Assembly: GCA_020634885.1 (NCBI GenBank)
Contig: JACKAW010000002.1
Coordinates: 186,001-250,000 of the forward strand
Reading direction: 5' to 3'
From: Anaerolineales bacterium
GTDB lineage: Bacteria; Chloroflexota; Anaerolineae; Anaerolineales; Villigracilaceae
Length of the DNA stretch: 64,000 nucleotides
The notes beneath the pieces are model-generated. The model did not search any database and was not told where the DNA came from. It saw only the letters and a program-made list of their open reading frames with translations. Positions 35,046 to 44,067 of the stretch are shown piece after piece (the first letter of the stretch is position 1; each line of letters opens with the position of its first letter). The position numbers and the translations under genes are program-made.

Positions 35046-35753
35046 TTACGCGCGTACCATGGTTAGGCGGGCAAAGGCGCTTTCGATGTATCTGAACCCC
35101 CAACTGCTGATCACGCGGAAGGCGCTCCATTCGTTCAGTTTGTGGACGCGGGTTGTGTGCTCATGCAGGGCTTTTAGCAGGTCTGCGGCAGTGGTGCCGG
35201 GAAATTCAGTTGCACCAAAACCAATGGTGTCTATGATGTGTGCATCACTGTTTCCAACATGGGCGATCTTTAGTCCGTTTGCAAAGAGGGCGGTGGCATG
35301 ATTGCTGATACGGTCAATGGCGGTGCCGTTGTAGGTTTCGATTCCGATGAGCGCCGTTCTTGCAATGGGGTGTTTCAAGGCTCTCAAAATGGATGCGGGG
35401 GTCAGGCTTTTCATGCCCATTCCGCCTGCCATGGGGTGTGCAGCAATGGCTATGCCGCCCTGGTCTTTAATTCTCAGCAGGGTTTCAATGAGGGAAAGCC
35501 CCGGTTTGATCTTTTCGTGGATGAAGAGCGCCAGCAGGTCGCCTTCGGCGGTGGTAATCTCACTGCCGGGGATCACTTCCACACCGTAGTGTGAGGCGAG
35601 CTTTTCCGCTTCCAAGGCTCCGGCAATTTCGTCGTGGTCAGTAATGGCAATGACGTTTAATCCAATGGATTTGGCGCGGCGTAACACAGCGGGGACGGTG
35701 GCGGTTCCGTCGTAGCTGTAAATTGTGTGCAAGTGCAGGTCTGCGAGTCCCAT
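35046..35753 (-). CDS. PHP-domain phosphoesterase
   Basis: 235 residues. PHP motifs: DLHLHTIYSYDGT (about 4-16), ITDHDEIAGALEA (about 36-48), PGSEITTAEGDLLALFI (about 61-77), AAHP (about 98), and GNSDAH (about 177-182) with its metal ligands. Related proteins hydrolyse phosphoesters such as 3',5'-nucleotides or histidinol phosphate; the substrate here is unknown. Shine-Dalgarno GGAG is present. Confidence 0.85.
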   Translation of the reverse strand: MGLADLHLHTIYSYDGTATVPAVLRRAKSIGLNVIAITDHDEIAGALEAEKLASHYGVEVIPGSEITTAEGDLLALFIHEKIKPGLSLIETLLRIKDQGGIAIAAHPMAGGMGMKSLTPASILRALKHPIARTALIGIETYNGTAIDRISNHATALFANGLKIAHVGNSDAHIIDTIGFGATEFPGTTAADLLKALHEHTTRVHKLNEWSAFRVISSWGFRYIESAFARLTMVRA

Positions 35754-35941
35754 TTTTTTCTCCAGTTTTTATAACAGCTTTGCTGTCGAATTATTTATCA
35801 AATAGGGGGATGGGCGGCAATCACGCTGGGGTGGGTTTTCCCAGATGCCAGTAGTGTTCGTAACTGCCGCCTCATTCATGTTTTTAGTGTAGCAGGGGGG
35901 TGTTAATGAAGATTGAAATTTATGTGGCGGTTTTGTTAACG

Positions 35942-35976
35942 CTTCCACCCGCCTGTCGCTGTCAGGCGGGTGGAAG
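35942..35976. other. Strong hairpin
   Basis: A perfect 14-bp GC-rich stem (CTTCCACCCGCCTG and its complement) around a 7-nt loop. It lies downstream of the small membrane-protein ORF on the minus strand and could end that transcript, though no T-run follows. The rest of the gap 35754-36012 shows no gene. Confidence 0.5.
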
Positions 35977-36012
35977 TTCATGCAAGGAGGAGAAGAAGTT
36001 GGCTGGTAGGGG

Positions 36013-36120
36013 TTACGCACGCTTTTTGTCTTGCAGGAAATCGCGGCGTTTGCGAGATGCGTCAAATGTGAAGACGGTCAGCAAGGCTACAAATAAGAAC
36101 AAAGCAAAATACGTTTCCAT
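36013..36120 (-). CDS. Small single-helix membrane protein (candidate)
   Basis: A 35-codon ORF (43 codons if ATG 36144 is used). One hydrophobic helix (residues about 4-18: YFALFLFVALLTVFTF) is followed by a basic tail (SRKRR, then DKKRA), the topology of small regulatory membrane proteins with a cytoplasmic C-terminus. A CATAAT -10 box (36143-36148, minus strand) and 11-bp-spaced Pho-box hexamers lie directly upstream. The 5' UTR would be about 15 nt with no Shine-Dalgarno. Its homologues and function are unknown. Confidence 0.5.
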   Translation of the reverse strand: METYFALFLFVALLTVFTFDASRKRRDFLQDKKRA

Positions 36121-36141
36121 GTTTGTATGATACAGCAACGC

Positions 36142-36180
36142 CATTATGGTGGACTTAAGAGGTGATTAACAACTGGTAAA
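36142..36180 (-). promoter_or_regulatory. Pho-box-like repeats and -10 box before the small ORF
   Basis: On the minus strand, TTTACC, TTAATC and TTAAGT occur at exact 11-bp steps, then CATAAT as a -10. The plus strand of the same DNA reads TTAACA-N5-TAAACA, so orientation is not fully certain. Confidence 0.6.
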
Positions 36181-36192
36181 CATTAATGCAAA

Positions 36193-37215
36193 CTAGGATT
36201 GCCCTGGCAAAACCCATTGACGGCGTGTTTTTCCGCGTGTGGAAATCACGCCCTTTTCGGGGGTGTGTAATATTCTCATGCCGAGTGTTGCTATTTGCAT
36301 GGAAGATGCGCCGCCGTTTTGAATGGGCATGAGCTGTTTTAATTCTTGAACGTTCAGGTTCGTATGGACTTCCTTGTTGAGCGCTACTGCAATAAATGTA
36401 GCGGTGGATTGTTGTGTAATGACAACCGAGGCATTGGCGATCATGTGAGATACATTTCCATGTGTAAAGACTGTTGCATTTGGCGCATGTTTGTTTATTT
36501 CACGGATGGCGCGCGGAGCGTTTTCAAGCGGGTGCAGTTTGAAGATCAAGTTCCGATCTCCTGCTATTTCTACACAATGGCGTATGAAACGGGCGCGGTC
36601 ATCCATGCGGAAGGTTTCGCGCAAGGGAGAGGTGGCAACCACAACATGGTTGCGGATTGGGAAATCATTGTCGTTGAATTGAGCCATGTTGTCAAAATTG
36701 GGGATTCCGGTGACGGCGATCTTTTCGGGCTTGACCCCTTTGCGAATGAAATGTTCCGCGTATCCTTCAGATGCAACACAGAAGAGGTCGTAGGCGTTGG
36801 AAAGTCCGTTCGTGGCGGTGTTTGCCAGGTAACGAGGAAGCCTAAGCCATCGCACCAATTTGTAAAAAAATCCTTCCGGCTCAGTGATCCCCTCCTGCAC
36901 AAGGATAACCTTTTTATTGCGGATATTCTTTTGAACGATCAAGTCGCTGCAAGTGAAAACAAGATCGTATTTATTTCCTTCACCCCGCATATCGATCTTG
37001 AGCCTTTTCTTTGTTAGGTAGGTGTGGGTTTCGTTCCAATGCCTGCCGCCCAAGACTGTAAAGTTTAACCAGCCGAGGCTTGCGATCAAATTCTCTATTC
37101 CATCCGCGTAATACGGGGTAAAGTAACAGTCGTATCGCTCCATCATATGTTGTGCGATCTGGTGCATTTGAGTTGTTTGGTTGAGAGACCCGCAGATAAA
37201 TAATACTTTTTTCAT
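36193..37215 (-). CDS. Putative GT-B / CDP-glycerol phosphotransferase-like transferase
   Basis: 340 residues, soluble, with two Rossmann-like halves: N-terminal KKVLFICGSLNQTTQMHQIA, and C-terminal FKLHPLENAPRAI (about 222-234), VFTHGNVSHMIANASVVITQQSTATFIAVAL (about 247-277). The HP and QQSTATFIA elements resemble those of CDP-glycerol transferases and UDP-GlcNAc epimerase-like GT-B enzymes. It could transfer a sugar or polyol phosphate to an envelope polymer. Tandem Pho-box-like repeats lie 60-100 bp upstream, suggesting phosphate-starvation control. Confidence 0.55.
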   Translation of the reverse strand: MKKVLFICGSLNQTTQMHQIAQHMMERYDCYFTPYYADGIENLIASLGWLNFTVLGGRHWNETHTYLTKKRLKIDMRGEGNKYDLVFTCSDLIVQKNIRNKKVILVQEGITEPEGFFYKLVRWLRLPRYLANTATNGLSNAYDLFCVASEGYAEHFIRKGVKPEKIAVTGIPNFDNMAQFNDNDFPIRNHVVVATSPLRETFRMDDRARFIRHCVEIAGDRNLIFKLHPLENAPRAIREINKHAPNATVFTHGNVSHMIANASVVITQQSTATFIAVALNKEVHTNLNVQELKQLMPIQNGGASSMQIATLGMRILHTPEKGVISTRGKTRRQWVLPGQS

Positions 37216-37276
37216 ATTCTTAGCCTCGCTGATTTCGCAAGTGTAGCAAGCTCCAATTAAGAGTTTGAAAAGAGAG

Positions 37277-37332
37277 TGTTAAGATAGACTTAATTTGAAG
37301 TTTCTTTACTTGTTGTTAACAGCCTGTGAAGG
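37277..37332. promoter_or_regulatory. Bidirectional Pho-box-like region between the GT-B gene and ppx
   Basis: Leftward on the minus strand: TTAACA-N5-TAAAGA (37303-37319) and TTAAGT-N5-TTAACA (37277-37293). Rightward on the plus strand: TTTACT-N5-TTAACA-N5-TGAAGG (37305-37332), followed by TATAAT at 37353-37358 and AAGGAAG before ppx. Confidence 0.65.
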
Positions 37333-37377
37333 AATGTGATCATGACACCCTGTATAATCGCTTATTAAGGAAGAACC

Positions 37378-38889
37378 ATGCAAACCCTTGCCGCAATTGA
37401 TGTTGGTTCGAACGCCATGCGCCTGATCGTGGGGCGTTTGGACCCTGAAAACGGATTGAAGATCGTTGAAAACCTGCGCCTGCCGGTTCGTTTGGGGCGT
37501 GATGTTTTTTCCAAAAAACTGATCGGGGAAGAAACGATTCAACTGGCGATTGATGCCTTTTCCCGATTTCGGAAGGTGGCGGATGATTATGAGGTGGGGA
37601 ACATTCGCGCGGTGGCAACCAGTGCCATGCGTGATGCTCAAAATGGCGCCACTGTGGTTAACCGTATTGCCCGTAAAACAGGCATCAAGATTGAAGTGAT
37701 CAGTGGGGAAGAGGAAGCCAGGTTAATTCATTTGGCGGCAGCCAATGCCATAAACTTGAAGAATAAGCTTGTGATGTTGATCGATATTGGCGGGGGAAGT
37801 GTGGAGGTGACGTTTACCCGGAGCGGGAACATCCTTTCCACTGAAAGCTACAACATGGGCACTGTACGCTTGCTGGAAAAACTAAACCATAAACCAGCCA
37901 AACTGCCCTTTGAAGAACTTGTCCGTGAATATGCAGAAGCGGTTCGTTATCGGATCAAGCGTGAGGTCAAGCAAAAAAAGGTGGAGTTGTGCATAGGTAC
38001 TGGCGGCAATATTGAAGAGATGGGGGTTCTGCGCAAGAGATTGTTCAAGCGTGAAAGTGATACGGCGATCACATTTGAAGAGTTGGATAAGCTGACAAAA
38101 TTATTGAGCCAGATGACCGTTAAAGAGCGAATGCGTAAACTGAAGCTCAAGCCGGATCGGGCAGATGTCATTTTACCGGCTGCGGTTGTCCTGAAAATGA
38201 TCCTCAAAGAAACAAAAACAGACGAGGTTAAGATCCCAAATGTGGGTTTAAAAGATGGGCTCTTGCTTGATCTTGCTCAAAGCATGAACATGGTTGTACT
38301 GCCTGCCCGCCAGCAACAAGTGTGGGCGTCTGCACTGCGTTTGGGCGAGAAATATCAATTCAACCGTGAACATGCCAATCTCGTAGCCGCGCTTGCCGTG
38401 AGAATATTCGATCAAACCTACCCACTCCATAACCTGGAAGCGGATGACAGGTTGATGTTGGAGGTTGCCGCACTCCTGCATGATATCGGGCATTTCATTA
38501 GCTCGGTGGATCACGAAAAACACGCCTGCTATATTCTGCAAAATAATCCATTGATCGGGCTGACAAATCGTGAACAGACCATTGTTGCAAGCATTGCGCG
38601 GTACCACCGAAAAAATATGCCTACATCACAGGATGATGCGTTTTGTCTTCTTTCAAACAAGGATCGCGATATTGTTTTGAAACTTTCTGTTTTACTGCGC
38701 CTTGCAGATGCGATGGATGTGAGCCATACGCGCCGTGTTCACGATGTTGTTATTCGCCAAAAGAAAAATAAGTGGATGCTTGAGTTGAAAGGCAATGATA
38801 TGCCCAGACTTGAAACCTGGGCGCTGGAGAAAAGACGCGCCTTATTTCAGGAAGTTTTTAACGTAAAACTTGAAATTGGAAATATATGA
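37378..38889 (+). CDS. ppx: Exopolyphosphatase / pppGpp phosphatase family
   Basis: 503 residues. The N-terminal actin-like Ppx/GppA fold has phosphate-binding loops AAIDVGSNAMRLIVG (about 4-18) and IDIGGGSVEVTF (about 138-149), plus ATSAMRDAQNG (about 79-89). A C-terminal HD-type helical domain (HDIGHF near 362) follows. It trims terminal phosphate from polyphosphate or pppGpp. It leads the ppx-CHAD-sixA-ppk operon and overlaps the CHAD gene by 4 nt. Confidence 0.92.
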   Translation: MQTLAAIDVGSNAMRLIVGRLDPENGLKIVENLRLPVRLGRDVFSKKLIGEETIQLAIDAFSRFRKVADDYEVGNIRAVATSAMRDAQNGATVVNRIARKTGIKIEVISGEEEARLIHLAAANAINLKNKLVMLIDIGGGSVEVTFTRSGNILSTESYNMGTVRLLEKLNHKPAKLPFEELVREYAEAVRYRIKREVKQKKVELCIGTGGNIEEMGVLRKRLFKRESDTAITFEELDKLTKLLSQMTVKERMRKLKLKPDRADVILPAAVVLKMILKETKTDEVKIPNVGLKDGLLLDLAQSMNMVVLPARQQQVWASALRLGEKYQFNREHANLVAALAVRIFDQTYPLHNLEADDRLMLEVAALLHDIGHFISSVDHEKHACYILQNNPLIGLTNREQTIVASIARYHRKNMPTSQDDAFCLLSNKDRDIVLKLSVLLRLADAMDVSHTRRVHDVVIRQKKNKWMLELKGNDMPRLETWALEKRRALFQEVFNVKLEIGNI

Positions 38890-39734
38890 TGGAAACAAAA
38901 ATGATCTTGCTGGAAGCCCTGGAGGAACGCTGGAGAAAATTCCGACTGGAATTGAAAACCTGTAAAAAGGAGTTTTCAGAAGAGGCTGTACATGATTTGC
39001 GGGTTGCCACCCGAAGATTGCTGGCATTATTTAACCTGTTGCGCGCGGTTATGCCGCACAAACGGATCAATAAAATACGACGAATCCTTAAAGTGCAATT
39101 GGATAACCTCAATGATTTACGTGATGTTCAAGTCATGCTTGTGGACGTTTCCGAAGCCATTCATGAACAGCCGGATTTGCGCTATTTTCAAAGCCATTTG
39201 CTGAAAAAAGAAAAGAGCCTGATGCGCGCCTCACGCAAGTTTGTGAGAACGTATGATATTAAAGGTCTATCTCAAAGGGTGAAGAAAGTTCGTTCTGATT
39301 TACGAGCCCATCCTGAAACACACCTGAATGGATTGATATTGGGCGCAGTAGACGATGCTTTTCATAATGTTGTTCATGCTTACGAGCAGATGGATGCAGA
39401 AAATATACCCAGCGTTCATAAACTGCGTATTGCCTTCAAAAAATTTCGTTATAGCATTGAGATCGTGCATCCCTTGCTTGGTCACTTTCCATCAGAAAAT
39501 TTTAAAAGAATGCACGATTACCAGTCAAAAATGGGAGACATTCAGGATGCGGAAGTCAAGTCGCGCTACCTGGTTGATCTAAATGCGAGTAAAACCGTCC
39601 CCGCTTTTGAGATCATTTCGGCTGGTTATACTTTACAACTGCAAACAACCATTCGTACCTATCTCGAAGACAAAGGTGAAGTGTTCGTCTTTTGGCGGGC
39701 TGCACCTGAGCAAACATTCCCCTGGGAAAAATAA
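38886..39734 (+). CDS. CHAD-domain protein
   Basis: 282 residues, all-helical and basic. Conserved CHAD histidines and arginines appear in VHDLRVATRRLLALFNLL (about 36-53) and in the second repeat VHKLRIAFKKFRYSIEIV (about 177-194). CHAD domains are known to bind polyphosphate, and here the gene sits between ppx and ppk, strongly supporting that role. Confidence 0.9.
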   Translation: MMETKMILLEALEERWRKFRLELKTCKKEFSEEAVHDLRVATRRLLALFNLLRAVMPHKRINKIRRILKVQLDNLNDLRDVQVMLVDVSEAIHEQPDLRYFQSHLLKKEKSLMRASRKFVRTYDIKGLSQRVKKVRSDLRAHPETHLNGLILGAVDDAFHNVVHAYEQMDAENIPSVHKLRIAFKKFRYSIEIVHPLLGHFPSENFKRMHDYQSKMGDIQDAEVKSRYLVDLNASKTVPAFEIISAGYTLQLQTTIRTYLEDKGEVFVFWRAAPEQTFPWEK

Positions 39735-39739
39735 ACATC

Positions 39740-40240
39740 ATGAATCTATATCTTATCCGCCATGCTATTGCTGAAGAAGAGATCCCATCAGGTGAAGATA
39801 ACCTGCGGGCATTAACAGATAAAGGCGCAAAAAAAATGCGCCAGATCGCAAAAGGTCTGCAAGTGCTTGGCGTAGATTTTGACCTGATCCTCACCAGCCC
39901 ATATACGCGAGCCAGGCAAACAGCCGATATTCTCTCGCGCGTTTTCAAAATTAAGAAAAATGTTGTTGAGAGTGAGAACCTTGCCCCCATGGGCAGCTCA
40001 GACCTGCTTCTGGCTGAGATCAATGAAAAATACTCGGTGAATAGCCTCGCAATCGTCGGGCACGAGCCGAACTTATCCACCTTGGTGAGCTTGCTGGCAG
40101 CCAATGCAGCGCCCATTGAAATGACCTTTAAGAAGGGTGGCGTTTGTTATCTGGCAACCGACGACCTTCACCATACTCATAATGCCACTTTGCAATGGCT
40201 GCTTACCCCAGGGGTTTTGGTCAAAATTGCCGAAAGTTGA
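39740..40240 (+). CDS. sixA: Phosphohistidine phosphatase SixA
   Basis: 166 residues of the histidine phosphatase superfamily: LIRHAIAEEE (catalytic RH at 8-9), SPYTRARQTADIL (about 53-65), and VGHEPNL with the second catalytic His (about 105-111). SixA removes phosphate from phosphohistidines. It lies 5 bp after the CHAD gene and 12 bp before ppk. Confidence 0.9.
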   Translation: MNLYLIRHAIAEEEIPSGEDNLRALTDKGAKKMRQIAKGLQVLGVDFDLILTSPYTRARQTADILSRVFKIKKNVVESENLAPMGSSDLLLAEINEKYSVNSLAIVGHEPNLSTLVSLLAANAAPIEMTFKKGGVCYLATDDLHHTHNATLQWLLTPGVLVKIAES

Positions 40241-40252
40241 TAGTAGAATACT

Positions 40253-42409
40253 ATGAATTCTGAAACTGACCAAATAAACAACCGGCAGCCAGAGCACATG
40301 CCGACTCCCGAGGTATCCAAAATGGCAGAAATTGATCTGGAATCCCCATCGCTTTACATCAATCGTGAATTGAGTTTGTTGGAATTTCAACGCCGTGTTT
40401 TGGAAGAGGCGTTTGATGATGACAACCCGTTGCTTGAACGTGTCAAATTTACTGCCATTTTCGGCTCAAACATGGATGAATTTTTCATGGTGCGCGTTTC
40501 TGGCATTCGTAAACAGGTGGAAGCCAACATCATTAAACTCTCTGAAGACGGGCTAACCCCAAGGGAGGAACTGGCGGTCATTCGTAAAACCGCCCAGGAA
40601 CTGTTACAACAAGCCCAACACTATTTCCAAAAGAAGCTCCTGCCCAAACTGGATAAGGAAGGCATTCATGTTTTAGAATATGGCAAGCTGAGCAAATCAC
40701 AAAAAGAGCGTGCCGATAAATATTTCAACGATGTGGTCTACCCCGTTCTCACACCGCTAGCGTTGGACCCCGGGCACCCCTTTCCGCATATTTCAAACCT
40801 CAGCCTAAACCTTGCCGTCATTATCCGTGACAAAAAAGGGAATGAAAAATTCGCCCGCATCAAAATCCCCGATACATTGCCGCGCCTTATTCCCATAAAA
40901 AAATCATCCGGCAGCGTTCGTAAAGATGGGACGATCCCCTTTCACCATTACTTCGTCTGGCTGGACCACGTCATTGCCGCCAACTTGAGCGGGCTGTTTC
41001 CCGGCTTGGAAGTTGTATCAGCGCATCCATTCCGTATCATCCGTGATGCAGATATTGAGATACAGGAACTCGAAGCAGATGACCTGCTCGAATCCATGCA
41101 GCAAAGTATTCGAAAACGCAAGTTCGGGTCGGTGGTGCAACTAGCTGTTCACCCGTCCATGCCGGAAGAAATGCGCGACTTGCTGACTGAAAACCTCGAA
41201 GTGGAATGGAATGATGTTTACTCCCTTAACCATCCGCTGGGATTGGTGAATTTATGGCAGTTGTACAACAACGTTGATCGATATGATTTGAAATACCAGC
41301 CTTACATTCAACGTATACCCAAGCAGCTTCAAAAGATTGAATCTACAGAAAATATTTTAGATATCATTCGAAATGAAAATATCCTGCTCCACCACCCCTA
41401 CGAATCTTTTAGCCCCGTTGTAGATTTTCTCCACGCGGCGGCACGAGATCCAAATGTGCTTGCCATTAAGCAAACCGTGTACCGTGTTGGGGCGAATGCG
41501 CCGGTGGTCGAAGCCCTGCTTGAGGCAGCCGAACGCGGCAAGCAAGTGGCGGTGTTGGTGGAGCTAAAAGCCCGCTTTGATGAAGAATCAAATATCGGTT
41601 GGGCACGTGCATTGGAAGATGCCGGTGTGCATGTGGTATATGGGCTTGTTGGGCTTAAGACACATTGCAAGATCGCAATGGTTGTTCGTAAAGAAGGGGA
41701 GGGTATTCGCCGCTACCTGCACCTTGCCACGGGCAACTACAACTCGGTTACCTCCCGCATTTATGAAGATGTAGGCTTGTTCACTTGCGACCCGGACATG
41801 GGAGCCGATGCAACAGACCTGTTTAATTACCTGACAGGATATTCCACAAAAAACAGCTATAAAAAATTATTGGTAGCCCCTGTTAATTTGCGCGATGGAA
41901 TGGAAAAGCTAATTCGACGTGAGACCGGGCACGCCAAAGCCGGAAAGAAAGCCCATATCATTTTTAAAATGAACTCTCTGGTGGATATGGGAATGATCCA
42001 ACTTTTGTATCAGGCTTCGCAGGCAGGTGTTAAAGTTGACCTGTTCGTCCGTGGAATGTGTTGTTTGCGTCCGGGCATTAAGGGCGTTAGTGAGAATATT
42101 CGAGTGATTAGCATTGTAGGTCGTTACCTTGAGCATAGCCGCATCTATTACTTCCTTAATGACGGCAATGATGAGATCTATATGGGCAGTGCCGACTTGA
42201 TGCCGCGAAACTTGAACCACCGTGTGGAAGTTGTATTTCCCGTTGAAAATAAAAATCAAGTAAAGCTCATACGAGATAAGATCCTCGGCGTATACGCAAA
42301 AGATAATATGCGGGCGCGAATACTCAAGTCAAACGGAACCTACGAACGTGCCAGACCCGAAGATGCCGCCAAAGTCTTTGATATTCAAAATCACCTCATG
42401 AACAAATGA
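40253..42409 (+). CDS. ppk: Polyphosphate kinase 1
   Basis: 718 residues, full length. N-terminal LYINRELSLLEFQRRVLEEA, central phospholipase-D-like folds with the catalytic His in HLATGNYN (about 492) and the second His in GRYLEHSRIYYF (about 623), and the C-terminal MGSADLMPRNLNHRVE. It reversibly polymerises ATP gamma-phosphate into polyphosphate. With ppx and the CHAD protein it forms a complete storage module under a Pho-box-like promoter. Confidence 0.97.
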   Translation: MNSETDQINNRQPEHMPTPEVSKMAEIDLESPSLYINRELSLLEFQRRVLEEAFDDDNPLLERVKFTAIFGSNMDEFFMVRVSGIRKQVEANIIKLSEDGLTPREELAVIRKTAQELLQQAQHYFQKKLLPKLDKEGIHVLEYGKLSKSQKERADKYFNDVVYPVLTPLALDPGHPFPHISNLSLNLAVIIRDKKGNEKFARIKIPDTLPRLIPIKKSSGSVRKDGTIPFHHYFVWLDHVIAANLSGLFPGLEVVSAHPFRIIRDADIEIQELEADDLLESMQQSIRKRKFGSVVQLAVHPSMPEEMRDLLTENLEVEWNDVYSLNHPLGLVNLWQLYNNVDRYDLKYQPYIQRIPKQLQKIESTENILDIIRNENILLHHPYESFSPVVDFLHAAARDPNVLAIKQTVYRVGANAPVVEALLEAAERGKQVAVLVELKARFDEESNIGWARALEDAGVHVVYGLVGLKTHCKIAMVVRKEGEGIRRYLHLATGNYNSVTSRIYEDVGLFTCDPDMGADATDLFNYLTGYSTKNSYKKLLVAPVNLRDGMEKLIRRETGHAKAGKKAHIIFKMNSLVDMGMIQLLYQASQAGVKVDLFVRGMCCLRPGIKGVSENIRVISIVGRYLEHSRIYYFLNDGNDEIYMGSADLMPRNLNHRVEVVFPVENKNQVKLIRDKILGVYAKDNMRARILKSNGTYERARPEDAAKVFDIQNHLMNK

Positions 42410-42424
42410 TGTTCGTTTTAAATC

Positions 42425-42466
42425 ATAACCTGTTGTTAACAAATGTTTTAGAGGATGCCATATAAT
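42425..42466 (+). promoter_or_regulatory. Pho-box-like repeats and -10 before the STAS gene
   Basis: ATAACC, TTAACA and TTTAGA at 11-bp steps (42425-42452), sharing the string TGTTGTTAACA with the ppx site, followed by TATAAT at 42461-42466. Confidence 0.65.
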
Positions 42467-42496
42467 CACCCAAATTCTCTTCAATAGGTGATGTAA

Positions 42497-42841
42497 ATGG
42501 AATTATCATTCAGCGAATCCAACAACGGTATAGGTATTCTTGAACTGCAAGGCAGAATGGACATTATGGGGGTGAACGCCGTTGAAACAAAGTTCGCAGC
42601 GTATTGCTCAGGTGAAAATGTGCGCGTCATTGTGGATATGTCTGGTGTGGATTACCTGGCATCCATTGGCATCCGCCTGCTGGTTACCAATGCCAAATCA
42701 CTTAAATCTCGCAGCGGGAAGATGGTGATATTGAACCCGACACCTGATGTTTTAAGTGTGCTTGAGATCACGGATATCCCCGCCATTATCCCAGTGTATT
42801 CCAATCGCGAATCAGCCGAAGCCGTCTTGCTAGGCTCCTAA
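42497..42841 (+). CDS. STAS-domain anti-anti-sigma-like protein
   Basis: 114 residues spanning one STAS domain: LELQGRMDIMGVNAVETKF, then VDMSGVDYLASIGIRLLVTNAKSL (about 46-70), where the Ser of LASIG is the usual phosphorylation site. Such proteins switch partner kinases or anti-sigma factors; no partner is adjacent. It is convergent with phoR and the two stop codons overlap by 4 bp. The Pho-box-like promoter ties it to phosphate control. Confidence 0.85.
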   Translation: MELSFSESNNGIGILELQGRMDIMGVNAVETKFAAYCSGENVRVIVDMSGVDYLASIGIRLLVTNAKSLKSRSGKMVILNPTPDVLSVLEITDIPAIIPVYSNRESAEAVLLGS

Positions 42842-44055
42842 AAAGGGATTTCAAAATAGAAGGCGCTGCCATGCCCTTCTGTGCTTTCAGCCCATATCTT
42901 TCCACCGTGGGCTTCAATAATATGTTTCGAGATCGAAAGCCCCAACCCCGTGCCAGAACCAGTGCGGGATGAATCAACACGGTAAAATCGTTCAAAGATT
43001 CGGGATAAACATTCAGAGGGAATCCCCACGCCCGTATCTTTGACTACGCATAAAACCCCGCTGGGAGTTGCTTCTGCGCCCAATGTGATGCTTCCCCCAG
43101 CCTTGGTGAACTTGACCGCATTGTGAATAAGATTCACCAATACTTGTTCCAGCCTTCCTCGATCAGCTTTTATATTCGGAAGGTTATGCCCACACTGTAC
43201 ATCCAGTTTTAGATGAGCGCGCTCTGTTTGTGCTTTCATTCGCTCTGCGGCAGAGTGAATCAACTTGTATGGTGAGATAACTTCAAAGCGAAGCTGTACC
43301 TGCCCAGACTCAATACGAGATAGGTCGAGCAATTCCTGCGTCATCTGAGTTAGGGCATCCACTTCAGTGTGAATACGCTCCAAAAAACGCGGACCAACCT
43401 CCATGTCTGATAATGCGCCGCCTTGCAGGGTTTCGGTCAATGCTTTCAATGAGGCAAGCGGTGTTCGCAGTTCGTGCGAAACATTGGATATAAAGTCCCG
43501 CCGTACTGTTTCAAGCTTTTTTACTTGAGTTAAGTCTTGGGCAAGTAATAGGCTGCCGCCTTCGTGCTCATCAGGGATTGCAATGATTTGCAGGTACTGT
43601 TTTTTTATGGATATTTCTACGGTTTCAGTTTGAATTTGACGTGTTTGCTGGCAGCGCTTCCACGCGTCAATTAGTTGATGGTCTCTCACCACCTGGGCAA
43701 CACTCTGCCGAATGGGGTTTCTCACACCAAATAACTTGCTTGCAGCGGGGTTTGCAAATTGAACACGTCCACTTGCGTCGGCAATGATGACCCCGTCTGT
43801 TAATTGTTCCAGTAATGTGGCAAGGCGTGCTTTTTCAGCTTGTAATGTACCTATATTCTCAGTGAACACCGCTTTTTGTGCTTCAATGAGAGAGATAATC
43901 TCATCTATTTCTTTTGAGATATTGGGTGGGGTAGACCTGTGTTGAACGAAACTTTTTAGCTGCCTTAGTTGATATTGTAGCGAGTAATATTGCCAGCCAA
44001 GCCAACATACAAGGCATAGAAGAAACGCGATAGCAACCCAGTTAATAACGCTCAA
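42838..44055 (-). CDS. phoR: Sensor histidine kinase PhoR
   Basis: 405 residues: one N-terminal transmembrane helix (about 5-22), a coiled coil, a PAS domain (about 70-170: DGVIIADASGRVQFANPAASKLFG), the HisKA box FISNVSHELRTPLASLKAL (about 190-208) and an HATPase domain with N box LIHNAVKFT, G1 DTGVGIP and G2 GTGLGLSI. This is the PhoR layout. The start is TTG 44055, with AAAGG upstream, 12 bp after the phoB stop. It likely phosphorylates PhoB when phosphate is low. Confidence 0.88.
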   Translation of the reverse strand: MSVINWVAIAFLLCLVCWLGWQYYSLQYQLRQLKSFVQHRSTPPNISKEIDEIISLIEAQKAVFTENIGTLQAEKARLATLLEQLTDGVIIADASGRVQFANPAASKLFGVRNPIRQSVAQVVRDHQLIDAWKRCQQTRQIQTETVEISIKKQYLQIIAIPDEHEGGSLLLAQDLTQVKKLETVRRDFISNVSHELRTPLASLKALTETLQGGALSDMEVGPRFLERIHTEVDALTQMTQELLDLSRIESGQVQLRFEVISPYKLIHSAAERMKAQTERAHLKLDVQCGHNLPNIKADRGRLEQVLVNLIHNAVKFTKAGGSITLGAEATPSGVLCVVKDTGVGIPSECLSRIFERFYRVDSSRTGSGTGLGLSISKHIIEAHGGKIWAESTEGHGSAFYFEIPF

Positions 44056-44067
44056 TTTGCCAAACCT

